DNA of 64,000 bases from Cladocopium goreaui (Eukaryota > Sar > Dinophyceae > Suessiales > Symbiodiniaceae), in contig CAMXCT020001384.1 in NCBI GenBank assembly GCA_947184155.2, positions 30,001 through 94,000 on the forward strand, read 5' to 3'. The notes beneath the pieces are model-generated. The model had not been told where the DNA came from. It saw only the letters and a program-made list of their open reading frames with translations, and made no database searches. A program made the position numbers and the translations under genes. Shown one piece after another: positions 33,722 through 44,175 of the stretch. How positions within the stretch are numbered: position 1 is the first letter of the stretch; each line of letters opens with the position of its first letter.

Positions 33722-34059
33722 CTCGAGGAAAGGGCGCCAATGATAAACGCATATGCTGCTGACTCGATCATTATGCCAGCATGAGCGTGAATGAAATTCC
33801 CATGAACCAAGTAGAGACAAAGTTTAAGGTGGCTGCTCAATATGGAATCCTAAGTCAAGAGGATGACGGCAATCTGACCAGCAGTACTAAGCTTGGAATT
33901 TTATGGAGCATTGTTACAATAGCATGGAAGATACAAGTGTTCATCTTCAATTATATGGAAGATACCATTATAGTTTTAGGCAAGCGAGCTCACCCGAAAG
34001 TACTGAGGCGAGCAAGCTCACCTGATGTCCATGCACAGAAAAAATGCCCTCCAAATTAG
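33722..34059. repeat. Diverged 100-bp repeat and family A hairpin pair
   Basis: 33722-33830 is a diverged copy of the 26.66 kb repeat. Hairpins follow at 33979-33994 (GGCAAGCGAGCTCACC, mutated) and 34007-34022 (GGCGAGCAAGCTCACC). Confidence 0.7.
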
Positions 34060-34142
34060 AGCAACTTCTTGGAACAACAATCACGTAGCAGTGGCGGCCA
34101 AGTGGGCACAGCGCAGTCTAAAACGGGATTTCAAAACGGCCA

Positions 34143-34426
34143 TGCTGGTGATGATGATGGTGATGACGATGATGATGATGATGATGACGATGATGATAGT
34201 GATGAGATGAGGAAGATGAGACGATCATAATCATGATGATTGCGCTGACCACGACAGTGGTGCTGACGGAGGCATCATGACTGTGGTGTTTGGTGATGGT
34301 GATGATGCGGATGTTGAGGTCGATGACGCGGATGATGTTGACGACAAAGGCGATGATGATGATGATGATGATGATCATGATGATGATGATGACGATGATG
34401 ATGATGATGGTGACGGTGATGGTGAT

Positions 34427-34457
<31 letters not shown>

Positions 34458-34540
34458 ACGATGACGATGGCAATGACTTTGACGGTGACGGTGATGATGA
34501 TGGTGTTCATGATGATGATGATGACGATGATGATGATGAT

Positions 34541-34574
<34 letters not shown>

Positions 34575-34585
34575 GTGGTGATGAC
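34143..34585. repeat. (GAT)n microsatellite
   Basis: GATGATGAC-rich tract. Poly-Asp, poly-Met and poly-His frames are artefacts of the triplet. Confidence 0.95.
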
Positions 34586-34679
34586 GTGTGTATGCCTTGC
34601 TCATCATGGATGCCATTCATTGCACCAAGGCCACGGAATTCTAATTTTCTTCGCAAAAAATTCGTCTAAGGCAATCACT

Positions 34680-34715
34680 GGGCCCCGGCAAGGCGTACGC
34701 CCCACCAGGGCCTCA
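34680..34715 (-). repeat. Family B hairpin
   Basis: Core at 34692, with arms GGCCCCGG and CCAGGGCC; relative to the 31.83 kb copy one arm base differs by a transition. Confidence 0.8.
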
Positions 34716-35860
34716 GAGTTTGCTGTCTGCTGAGGTTCTCTGCGGCCAGGCAAGATCTTCTCTTCATTTGTGGCATCGTTTTGCCAGCGTCAAGTCAGAG
34801 ACAAAAATTGTTTTTCTTTTCGCGTGGCGAGCGAAGGTCTGGCAATCTTCGAACAATCTGACATCAGCCACATCGCGTGCCATAGTTGGGGGGATAATAC
34901 CTGACTTTTTGGGCTAAAAACTATTAAAATCTGGACCAATACTGAATATCTGAAACCAGCAACCAGAAGTCATTGGTTACATACCCATCAAATATCTGCA
35001 GTTTAGATCATTAAATCATATTAGATCTCCATATCTTTGTTGGAGTCGATCATCTGGAGTCCATTGGTGGCCATCTCCTGAGTCGATCATCTGGAAAAGC
35101 TCCATCAAATCCTGGGAGTTTTCATCCAATGGAAAGGCAAAAGGTAAACATGGCATTTCGCTGGGGATTTCGCTGGGGATTTCGGGGAATGAAATTCCAT
35201 GAATCATGGGATGTTTTGGGAAGAATCCTTTTGAGCCTACGGCGTAGGCCCTAGATTGTATGCCGCCAGGTCGGGGTGCAGAGGGTATGGGGGTCTTATA
35301 TGAAAAATCACGCACTTGGCAAATGCGGCTATTGCTGGCTGCTAAGCTTTCGTGAGTTCTGAGGGAATGGCTAGCAAGCTAACCGTACGAGGCTCATGGA
35401 GCAGCCAACCAGCAAGCTGGCTTTGGCTTAAGTCAAAGCTTACAACAATGAATGTCTACAGCGCGCACCCTACAGATAGCGCCTGCATCAGATACGTTCG
35501 GTGCTGCTATAAGAAAACCGCGGCAATCCTCGAGCGAGGCCACCTTCGAGAAAGCGGGCAAGCTGTATCATAGTCCATCAAAACTGTCAATCACAGCGGG
35601 CCCAATTAGGCCTTGCATGGTTCGCTTAAAATTTGGTAAGGAAGAGTGTATGATGAATGTGGTAAGGAAGAGTGATGAATGAACCTGTAATGAATGAGAA
35701 TAAAGTTACTATAGGTCTTGTGCATCTGCAAGCAATCTTGACAAGCAAAAGACTGCTCTTCTGATCTCGCTGGGCTCGGCACCGATCACACCAGGCACTC
35801 TGCTGAAGGCAGTCCCGCAGCCACATGCGCCGCATCCGCCGCACCCACCGGCACAAATTA
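34716..35860. other. Unassigned region with family A pair
   Basis: No supported gene; weak minus-strand frame 35016-35315. A palindrome CCTACGGCGTAGG is at ~35238. Family A hairpins are at 35369-35384 (GGCTAGCAAGCTAACC, T:A at the variable position) and 35407-35422 (AACCAGCAAGCTGGCT). Confidence 0.5.
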
Positions 35861-35975
35861 TATATACGTAGAAATATATGTGTATATATATATATCAATT
35901 ATATATACGTAGAAATATATGTATATATATATATATATATTAAATAAAATATGTTATATATATATATGTATTATA
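35861..35975. repeat. AT dinucleotide tracts
   Basis: Two copies of ATTATATATACGTAGAAATATATG followed by (AT)n. Confidence 0.85.
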
Positions 35976-36165
35976 ACGTATGGATCAGAGGTATGGAATA
36001 GAGGTATGGAACGGATCCTTCTTATGGAACGGGGGTATGGAACGGTTGTGGTCCCGGAGCTTGTTCCGGACCTAACGTTTTGACTTGCCCTCATATGTGT
36101 GTATACTTACATATTCTACGCACACACACCACCATGTTGTGGCCCAGTGAGCCCCAAAGGCCACA

Positions 36166-36250
36166 GAGTCCGAGTGGTCCGAGTGGTCCGAGTGGTCCGA
36201 GTGGTCCGAGTGGTCCGAGTGGTCCGAGCGGTCCGAGTGGTCCGAGTGGT
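36166..36250. repeat. (GAGTGGTCC)9 minisatellite
   Basis: Nine 9-bp units, one with GAGCGGTCC. The 9-bp period keeps all frames open. Confidence 0.95.
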
Positions 36251-36259
36251 ATCCGTTTT

Positions 36260-37780
36260 TTCACAACATCCTTTTGCACCTGATAGTCATGGATGGTCAA
36301 GGCAGCCTCTTTATAGGCCCACAGCTTTGGAACCCAACCTTGCTATGCAAAAGATGGTGAAATCATCTACCTAGAAATGGGTCGGTTGCCAAAATACAGA
36401 TGGTACGAAATTATTTCTTTGTAAAATACAGGTGGTAAGAAATATTTCTTCAAACACCCGCCCATGCGACAAGTGACACATGAAACATCTGCCCGTGCTG
36501 GCGCGCACGGCAGAAGAATAGGAAGGCAAACACACCACGTGGCCCCAAGACACCACAGGAAGTTGGACCTGGGCGGATTGGGAAGCGCGCGCATTGGCGA
36601 TTAAATAATGAATGAATGGCTTTCAACTGTGTATCCCATCTATTACTTCATGGCCTGGATTGCCTTCTTACTTGCGCAGGCTCCAAATGTTCATTATTCT
36701 TGACCTGTGGAAATGACGCAAAACCAACTAGCTGGAAAACCAAAGACCACCCAGAAAAAAGACCAAAACTCTGAAAATCGATGATGTCACCAAATTATAC
36801 CCATGTTAATCAGAAAACAACGACAAACCTATGAATTCATTGGCGTTATCCATCATTTTCAATCCAACACAATCATTTTCAATCCAACACAAGCGGAGGA
36901 AGGGTTTGATGGTCCTCTCGAAGTCACTTGTTCTTAAGACATTAAATGCAACTAACCTAGTGGCAGTCTAGGTTTTTAAACTGAGGCGTTGCGTTCAAAC
37001 CCGAACCATCCCATGGTTGCAGCCAGGCTCTTGTACCAGACATAAGACCGAACAACAACAAGCAAACGTTCGCACCCAGCGACCCGGCTTTTCTCAGCTT
37101 GCGGTGCCTGGTCTGCAAGTTTATTGCGTTCAAGCAAAGGCAACTGTAATGACCCTGCTGCCCAGTTCGCCCAACAAACCCAGGTGCCAGAGTGCGAAAG
37201 GCAGACGCAAAGTGGCTATGGCTACCAAAAAGGGATTATAACTTATAACATGCTATAGCCCCTTATACTGGGGTGACTATCATAAGCATGACCAGCAAAA
37301 AAATACAGGCGACAGGATGCAGTCTGTTCCTTTCAGCAAAAAGGTTTGAAACTCCCCGGGCATACTGCGCGACTGGTTGCGAAATTGAGCGCAGCAACAG
37401 CGAACATCGTTTTTCCCTCATCTCCCCAGGTGCGATGATGGCTTTGTGCACTTTGAAGTGACAAAGCAGCAAGGGTTCCATGCTTCCTCAAAAAAATCGT
37501 TCTTTGCATCCCGATGGATTGCTTGGAGGGGTCAAGGTTCCGGTTCCAAAATCCTCGCACCACAAAGGCTTTGCAGAGAGAGGTCAATCAACGATTTCAT
37601 GGGCGCTGTTGGCCCGACGAATTCAAAGCAAAAAAATTGGTCGTGTTGGTGAAACAAGTTTGTCTGACGCCGTGTAGGGCATAGAATTTGCGTTGATGGG
37701 TAGAGATCTGGCCATTATGAAAACAGAAAGCAAAGGTCAAAAATTACGATGGCTCATTGGTACTAACTTTCCAAAACAAT
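36260..37780. other. Unassigned spacer
   Basis: Open frames of 60-84 codons on both strands, none with a domain or good splice sites. Nothing else seen. Confidence 0.45.
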
Positions 37781-37784
37781 TACC

Positions 37785-37902
37785 AGTAGTACCGCGCAAG
37801 GCGGTGGCGGAAGTTTCAAAGATAGGAAACCTATAGGAGAGGTTGGTTGCTGTGAATGATAGATGGCAGAGCGAACCCACTGATGGACCGACAAGTGGTT
37901 GT
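37785..37902 (-). repeat. Dispersed ~110-bp repeat, copy 2
   Basis: Reverse-complement copy of the 1.2 and 44.06 kb sequences. It follows the end of the LINE reverse transcriptase directly, so the RT frame runs into it. Confidence 0.75.
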
Positions 37903-39330
37903 AAACCCGGGTCTTGCCGGCGTGTGGGCAGCGACCGCCCTGGTGACTGTATCATAAGCCAGCCGGGCGCGGTCGGGAGTGGTGACAACATAGAGGTCGT
38001 CCAGGTAAGCAGCTAAGCACTCGGTGGGGAGCAGCTGTTCCGCTGCCCCGGTGAGCGCGTCATGTTGGCCAAGCGCAAAAAGGGCCGGAGCCAGCGCGTC
38101 GCCTTGCTCGAGGCCTTCGCCCTGGGGCACTCGGTGGCAAACATTGTGTTGTTCCCACCAGAGGAATTCAGAGGGGGCGCCGTACCAGGCGCGCGTGAAG
38201 GGGACAAGGGCCGGCGCGACCTCAAGCAATTTGTTGAAAACGGCCGCCCGGCTGATGGTGTCGTAGGCGCTGCGGCCATCCACAGACACGACCGTTATGC
38301 TGGGGTCCGTGTCCAGGGCAGCCGACAGAACAGCCGCCAGCGCGTCGGTGCCGGCGCGCGCGTGGAGCGCAAATTGGTACGGCCGGGTGGCAGTGTCGAA
38401 CACCGCTGCATGGGTACGCGCGAGGGTTCGAGCAGTGAGGCGACGCAGCGCGTCGCCGGTGGCGATCCCGCGCACACCAGCCCCCCCTGGTTTGTGTTAG
38501 GCGGGATAAGGCGAGGGCGCGCAGGATGGGTTCCGGGACCGCTGCTTGGCCGAGTTGGGTCACTGCGTGTGTGAACAGCTGTAACCCTTCCTCGCTTTCC
38601 AAGAGAAGTTTGTAATGTTCCATGGATAGTGGCGCCGGAAAGTCCGGCTGCCGCTCCGCGCTTGGCGGTGCGGAGGCTTTCGGCAACGTCCCGCTGTGTG
38701 AGTTGGAGGGCCGTTGCCGGCTGGAAAGCAGGGAGGTGGTCCGGTAGAGGCCGCGTCAGAGCGGGAGGGCGGCGCTCTGGGTTGGTGAGAGCAGCCAAGG
38801 TAGCCGGCGTGCCGGGGGCGAGCGCCGCACTGGTGAGCGTGCTGCGCGCCTGCGAAAGATCGCCTGTGCGAACTGGCCTGCTGCTGTAAGGGAGGGAAGC
38901 ACGACCCGCTCGCGGTAGGATGTAGAAGTGGCGAGCGTGGCGGCGTGTTGCCACCCGTGGAGAGCAAGGCTTGGTTCCCCAGCGTCGAGGCGAGGATGGG
39001 ACACGGAAGGAGTGCGGAACGCTTCCCATGGAGGACAAGCTTCCCAGCCGTGCTCGCGCAAGAAAGCGCCGGCAGTTGCTGCGGCACGGAAACAGGCGCG
39101 GGAGGAGTGAGCGCCTAGAGTCAGCTGTGTGATGCAATGGTCGGCCATGCCGGGGCGACGTTGGGCTATGACTGGCAAAGCGTCCGCCCAGGCTGCCCAG
39201 TAGGCAGCTTCTCTGGGGGACCAAGCCTTGCTCTCCACGGGTGGCAACACGCCGCCACGCTCGCCACTTCTACATCCTACCGCAAGCGGGTCGTGCTTCC
39301 CTCCCTTACAGCAGCAGGCCAAGCCTTGCT
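37831..39330 (-). pseudogene. Non-LTR (LINE) reverse transcriptase remnant
   Basis: The minus-strand frame 38475-37831 has RT motifs in order: GGVRGIATGDALRR with its first residues in the upstream stretch, VVSVDGRSAYDTISR (motif A Asp), VPQGEGLEQGDALAPALF (motif B) and AAYLDDLYVVT (motif C, YxDD form). Upstream, 39320-38480 encodes the pre-RT region (RDVAESLRTAKRGAAAG, then in another frame MEHYKLLLESEEGLQLF), so at least two frameshifts break it. The catalytic Asp residues are intact, but the ORF is not. GC-rich compared with its surroundings. Confidence 0.85.
38877..39322. repeat. ~100-bp inverted repeat within the LINE remnant
   Basis: 38877-38978 (GGCCTGCTGCTGTAAGGGAG...) is the near-exact reverse complement of 39220-39322, with about one mismatch, separated by ~240 bp. 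An inverted partial duplication of the element. Confidence 0.85.
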
Positions 39331-39424
39331 ACGTTCCCAAGCAGGCCCTCACACTGGCGCCTGGCTCACAGCTATCCCCAGCGCGCCGGCCACCACATTG
39401 GTTCCCCATCATATTGCAGGTGCA

Positions 39425-39655
39425 TTGGTAGTTGTAATGCAGTTGTAGTTGTACTTGTAGTTGTACTTGTAGTTGTAATGTAGTTGAAGTTGTAGTTGTA
39501 GTTGTTGTAGTTGTCGTTGTAGTGGTTGTTGTGGTTGTTGTGGTTGTAGTTGTAGTTGTTGTAGTTGTTGTAGTTGTAGTTGTTGTAGTTGTCGTTGTAG
39601 TTGTAGTGGTTGTTGTGGTTGTAGTTGTAGTTGTAGTTGTAGTTGTAGTAATAGT
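39425..39655. repeat. GTTGTAGTT microsatellite
   Basis: Reverse-strand form of the CTACAA satellite seen at 0.6 and 43.4 kb; an AGTGCAGTGC run follows at 39655-39685. Confidence 0.92.
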
Positions 39656-39684
39656 GCAGTGCAGTGCAGTGCAGTGCAGTGCCA

Positions 39685-40179
39685 CGCCTGCCACGCAAGA
39701 CGAAGGCAGATGTCGCCAAGTGCCACGCCTGCCACGCAAAAGAGGCGCGGCGCCACAGGGGACCAGCGCCGACCAAGGCCGCCACCAGAGCCAGCCCAGC
39801 GCGGCGCACACAAAAGTATGTGACAAGTTGTGTGTGACAATGTGGTGTGTGAGAGAGTTGTGTGTGACAATAATGTTGTGTGTGAAAGAGTTGTGTGTGA
39901 CAATGTGGTGTGTGAGAGAGTTGTGTGTGACAATAATGTTGTGTGTGAAAGAGTTGTGTGTGACAATGTTGTGTGTGAGAGAGTTGTGTGTGTGTGTGTG
40001 ACAATGTTGTGTGTGAGAGAGTTGTCCAAGTCCAAGGGAAGGCTCTTCAGTTCAGAAGCCAAAGGTTGGAGGGCGGCAGAGAAAAGCAATGGCCCAAGCG
40101 GGTCACCTTGTTGAACTTGGGCTGTGGCGTGAAGAGTGTGGCCCGGGCAGGCTGCACCACCGTGCCGAAAGAGGATCAT
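39685..40179 (-). pseudogene. Second LINE RT fragment, split by a minisatellite
   Basis: Minus strand 40140-40020 reads HATAQVQQGDPLGPLLFSA, RT motif B of LINE type. It is interrupted at 40020-39830 by a GTGTGTGACAAT minisatellite. The following 39830-39690 segment is GC-rich and similar in style to the first remnant. Confidence 0.7.
39827..40022. repeat. GTTGTGTGTGACAAT minisatellite
   Basis: About seven ~30-bp units TTGTGTGTGACAATGTxGTGTGTGAGAGAG with an alternating CAATAATG variant. Confidence 0.92.
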
Positions 40180-40522
40180 GGGTCACTGCAGCCAGAGGTG
40201 TTGGACGTGCAAGTCAGAAGGGTGAGGAGGCACCTGCACAGCAAATCTGGCACCTGGCAGGGGCCAACCGGCCGTCCCTTCCACTGGATCATGTCTTGAG
40301 TCTTGAGCCACCATCAATTTCTCCATTGGAAATGCAAGTCTATGGGAACGCCCGAGTTCAGGCACATTCAACTCATACAAATTGTGGGTTTTGTTTGTGA
40401 AATATGTCTCTGGAACCCGTAAACATGTATGAAATGCCACGACTATGAGGAAATGGTTTCAAAATTGCGCTCTCCGGCCGGCTCCACTCTTCAACGCTGC
40501 CAGGCTAGAAAAAAGAGCCTTG

Positions 40523-41012
40523 CCATCCCCAAGGCGTACGCCCTAGGGAGGCTCGTGCTCGCGCTATTTCTTGCCTGGTCAGGAGCATTGTCATCCCCAA
40601 GGCGTACGCCCTAGGGAGAGATCATGCTCTTGCTGAATTTTTGCCTGGCCAGGCATTCAAGGGAGGAGTCAAAAGCATTGCCATCCCCAAGGCGTACGCC
40701 CTAGGGACAGTGCCTGCTCACGATTTCTTGCCTGGTCAGGAGCATTGTCATCCCCAAGGCGTACGCCCTAGGGAGAGATCATGCTCTTGCTGAATTCAAG
40801 GGAGGAGTCAAAAGCATTGCCATCCCCAAGGCGTACGCCCTAGGGACAGTGCCTGCTCACGATTTCTTGCCTGGTCAGGAGCATTGTCATCCCCAAGGCG
40901 TACGCCCTAGGGAGAGATCATGCTCTTGCTGAATTTTTGCCTGGCCAGGCATTCAAGGGAGGAGTCAAAAGCATTGCCATCCCCAAGGCGTACGCCCTAG
41001 GGACAATGCCTG
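40523..41012 (-). repeat. Tandem array of seven family B hairpins
   Basis: Core GGCGTACGCC starts at 40533, 40601, 40691, 40758, 40830, 40897 and 40987, i.e. spacings of 68, 90, 67, 72, 67 and 90 bp. Each core sits in TCCCC-AAGGCGTACGCCCT-AGGGA. Two spacer types alternate: one with GATTTCTTGCCTGGTCAGGAG, one with ATCATGCTCTTGCTGAAT. The array lies just 3' of the PARP-like gene and would be in its downstream transcript. Confidence 0.92.
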
Positions 41013-41066
41013 CTCACGATATGTCTCTGTGCATGAAGAAACAAGTTCAAAATTCCGTGCCATGAA

Positions 41067-42197
41067 TCACGACTCCTCCCTCAAACGCCTGGGCCTGGCC
41101 AGCGGCAGTTCCGCTTTTTCTTCCCAGCCTGTGGTCAGCTTCTTCTTCGCGCCCTCCTGGCCATAATGGTTCGCCCTCAAAGCCTCCATAACACCAATGG
41201 CCAGGCCGATCGTATAGGCGCGAGAAGAAGTGGTTTGAAAGTACTCGGCCGGGTTCTGGCACGTCCAGTCCTTTTCTCGGCTGGTGCCACTGTCAACCAG
41301 CCTCATCGTGGACTTGTCCAACCGATCGTCTTGGACATCCAGCTCAAAGGCCCGGCCGTGTTTCCTTTTATCCTTCGGCACGTGCGTCCACATTGCCTCC
41401 GGGAGCGCTTCTGGAGTGCTTCCCGGGATGGCGCAGAGGACGACGGCCTTCACCACAAAATTGTGTTCTGGCTTGCGGTAGTCGCCGAAGAAGTGGGTTG
41501 TCGCGTACTTGGTGGCAACGGCGTGTGACCGCGAGGCGTACGCCCCACGGCCACACGCCGTGCCAAAGCCCTTGCGGGAATTCACTTCGCTCGCCAACAC
41601 TTCTCCGATTGAAAGGGCCGAGCTCACCCCATACAGAGAGGATCCGTGCCATTCAAGAACCCAACCAGAAGACCACCGAGGCACAGATTTGTGGAGTTTG
41701 AGTTTCTCTGCCAGACCCTCAGACACAGGAGGCGGGACTTGCAGCGGGAAGAAGCGCCACTCTTCTTCTCCTGGCCGGCAGGATGGGAGATCACCCCCAG
41801 GAAATTCAAGGCCAGGGTTGAGCTGCTTGGCCAACCGAAGGTTCACAGGCCACGCTGATGGATGTGTCATCGCTGCAAGCTCACAAGAGTTCTCGACCGA
41901 GAATTTGAAATCTCGGTTCAAGAGCCATTGTTCCACTTGACGCCAGGCGACTGCCATTGGAGCTGCCTGCTTGTAGCTATAATGCGTGTCCTGGATCCAT
42001 GCCCCGACCCCATCCGATTTGGTCACCTGTTCACTTCTGACAATGTTGACCAATCCCCCCGCCATCTTCCGACATTCCCTCGGCTGCAGTGTTGGACGCC
42101 GCAAATAGGCTGGCGGCACCGCCCACACCTCCTTCTCCGGATCCACCTCCTCCGCAGTCTCCGCAGAGACCCCCATGGCTGAAGAGGATGCCGCCAT
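41067..42197 (-). CDS. PARP-like (ADP-ribosyltransferase-fold) protein, single exon, 376 residues
   Basis: Start at 42197 (MAASSSAMG) because sequence further upstream is a TGTGTA microsatellite. After an acidic N terminus and a helical middle comes GWVLEWHGSSLYGVSSAL, resembling the PARP HGT motif with Ser. About 30 residues later GTACGRGAYASRSHAVATKY fits the PARP GxGxYxS...xxY block. FVVKAVVLCAIPGS is a likely core strand. The family transfers ADP-ribose from NAD+; activity here is uncertain since the third motif (Glu) cannot be placed. The DNA for GRGAYAS contains a family B core (41535) within a near-perfect 18-bp inverted repeat. Other readings: a divergent ART-fold protein of unknown activity. 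Confidence 0.6.
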   Translation of the reverse strand: MAASSSAMGVSAETAEEVDPEKEVWAVPPAYLRRPTLQPRECRKMAGGLVNIVRSEQVTKSDGVGAWIQDTHYSYKQAAPMAVAWRQVEQWLLNRDFKFSVENSCELAAMTHPSAWPVNLRLAKQLNPGLEFPGGDLPSCRPGEEEWRFFPLQVPPPVSEGLAEKLKLHKSVPRWSSGWVLEWHGSSLYGVSSALSIGEVLASEVNSRKGFGTACGRGAYASRSHAVATKYATTHFFGDYRKPEHNFVVKAVVLCAIPGSTPEALPEAMWTHVPKDKRKHGRAFELDVQDDRLDKSTMRLVDSGTSREKDWTCQNPAEYFQTTSSRAYTIGLAIGVMEALRANHYGQEGAKKKLTTGWEEKAELPLARPRRLREES

Positions 42198-42204
42198 GGG
42201 TAAG

Positions 42205-42385
42205 TGTGTATGAATAGATGTGTATGAGTATGTGTAGATATGTATGTGTCTATGTGCGCTTGAATGCGTATGTGTTATTGTATGTGTTATTGTATGTGTT
42301 ATTGTATGTGTATGTGTGATTACATGTGTGCATGTGTTTGCGCATGCGCTTTTGTATGTGCATGTGCATATACGTCTGTACGTTT
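42205..42385. repeat. GTGTATGTGT microsatellite
   Basis: Simple repeat in the 5' flank of the PARP-like gene. Confidence 0.85.
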
Positions 42386-42829
42386 CAAATTTCATAGACG
42401 TTCTCAGGAGAAAGAAAGCCCTCAAATTCAGCCGCAACGACGATATCTGTGACCTGCTGCCCCGGATGAACAGCAAACTAGCTTGTAAATGGGGGTTAAA
42501 TCCCCTCCAAATATCGCAACGCCGTGCCAAGGCGCATGTTCCAGAATGCAATATCAAGAGGGTTCAAATATGTTGGTACAAATCCCATTCGACTGGTTGT
42601 TATATGAGTAAAAACATGCTCTAAATTTTTCAAACACCCAGTTTACAGATGGCTATTTGGGGGAATAACCATCCATTAACCAGCCAATATTAGGTACCAT
42701 CCAGGTCCCGTTTGGTTTTGACTCATAGCCATTTACAAAGTATAATGAATTCCAATTCCATTTTAATCCGTGACCGAAGGAAGTTTAGAAGTCAAACTTC
42801 CGACAATATGGAGAGATGGAAAAGCCAAG

Positions 42830-42935
42830 ATGTGAAGAGCTCCGACGGGGAGAAAGTCAGAGAGAAGATCAGAGATGAGAAGGTCAGAAGAGAGAAGATC
42901 AGAGATGAGAAAGACAGAAGAGAGAAGATGCAGAT
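42830..42935. repeat. AGAGAAGATCAGAGATGAGAA repeats
   Basis: Three to four ~27-bp purine-rich units. Confidence 0.85.
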
Positions 42936-43034
42936 GCGCAAACAAGTAGAAATGTCGCAAACACAATGTTTTTCCAATGTTTTGTGGCTCCGGAGGGTCG
43001 AAAAGTAGGCTCGCTAAATGGCGGGTGCGGAGAC

Positions 43035-43420
43035 ATCTGGGCAGATGAGAGATCAACAATTGCACGCAGATGTGGCGCGAAGCACATTTTGAAGTCAAAA
43101 TGCTAAAACACCACATGTTCGGAACACTTTTGGAAGTTGAGATGTGGAAACAGTGCACGCCATTGTGGCGCGAAGCAAATTTGGAAGGGCAAAGTGTCAA
43201 AACACACCATCCTCGGAGCACTTTCGGAAGTTGAGATGTTGAAAAAGTACACGCCGTTGTTGCGCGAAGCACATTTCGAAGTGAAATGGTACAAAGCACC
43301 TCATTGTCGGCGCACGTTTGGAAGTTGAGATGTCGAAAAAGTGCACGCCGCTGTGGCGCGAAGCACATCTGGAAATCAAAAATGCTAAAAATTGAGGGTC
43401 TCGGGTCACTTTTTGAAGTT
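43035..43420. repeat. 94-bp minisatellite
   Basis: Four units. GGAAGTTGAGATG starts at 43132, 43226 and 43320 (94-bp steps); each unit carries GTGGCGCGAAGCACAT. The CTCGGAACACTTTTGGAAG word also occurs at 56.23 kb. Confidence 0.85.
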
Positions 43421-43434
43421 TGGACGTGACCAGA

Positions 43435-44040
43435 CAACAACTGCAACTACAAGTACAAGGACAAGTACACTTACAACCACAACCACAATAACAACTACAA
43501 CTACAACCACATTACCACTACCACTACCACTACAGCTACAACTAAAATACCACTACCACTACAACTACAACTACCACTACAACTACAACTGCCACTACAA
43601 CATACAACAGCCACAACTACAACTACCACTACCGCTACAACACCAAACTCCAACTACAACTACAACACTACAACTTCAACTACAACTGCAACTACCACCA
43701 CAACCACATCTACAACTACATTACAACTACCACTACCACTACAACTACGACAACTACACTACCACCACGAATACAACTACCACTACCACTACAAACACAA
43801 CTACCACTACCACTACAAACACAACTACCACTACACTACCACCACAACTACAACTACCACTACCACTACAGTTTCAACTACCGCTACAACTACAAATGCC
43901 ACTACCACCACAACTACCACTCCTGCTCCCACTCCCACTCTCACTACAATAACTACAACAACTACTACTACAACTACAACTACAACTGCAACTACAACTG
44001 CAACTACAACTGCAACTGCAACTCCATCACAACTACACTG
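43435..44040. repeat. CTACAA/CCACTAC satellite
   Basis: Threonine-rich open frames are artefacts. The array abuts the dispersed repeat at 44057, as at 0.6-1.2 kb. Confidence 0.92.
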
Positions 44041-44056
44041 CGCTGCCTCCAACCAC

Positions 44057-44175
44057 TTGTCGGTCCATCAGTGGGTTCGCTCCGCCATCCATCATTCGCA
44101 GCAACCAACCTCTCCTATAGGTTTCCTATCTTTGAAACTTCCGCCACCGCCGTGTGCGGTACTACTGGTATCGCC
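44057..44175 (+). repeat. Dispersed ~110-bp repeat, copy 3
   Basis: GTCGGTCCATCAGTGGGTTC to GTGTGCGGTACTACTGG. Closest to the 37.8 kb copy. Confidence 0.75.

Noticed and set aside
34118-34733. Poly-Asp, poly-His and poly-Met proteins
   Set aside because: Triplet GAT repeat.
40523-41012. CRISPR-like array (repeats with spacers)
   Set aside because: The spacers are themselves two repeating types, the repeats are only ~24 bp palindromes, and the context is a eukaryotic genome without cas genes.
41067-42557. Longer 496-codon version of the PARP-like gene
   Set aside because: The extra N-terminal 120 codons run through a TGTGTA microsatellite (His/Thr/Ile repeats); MAASSSAMG at 42197 is a better start.
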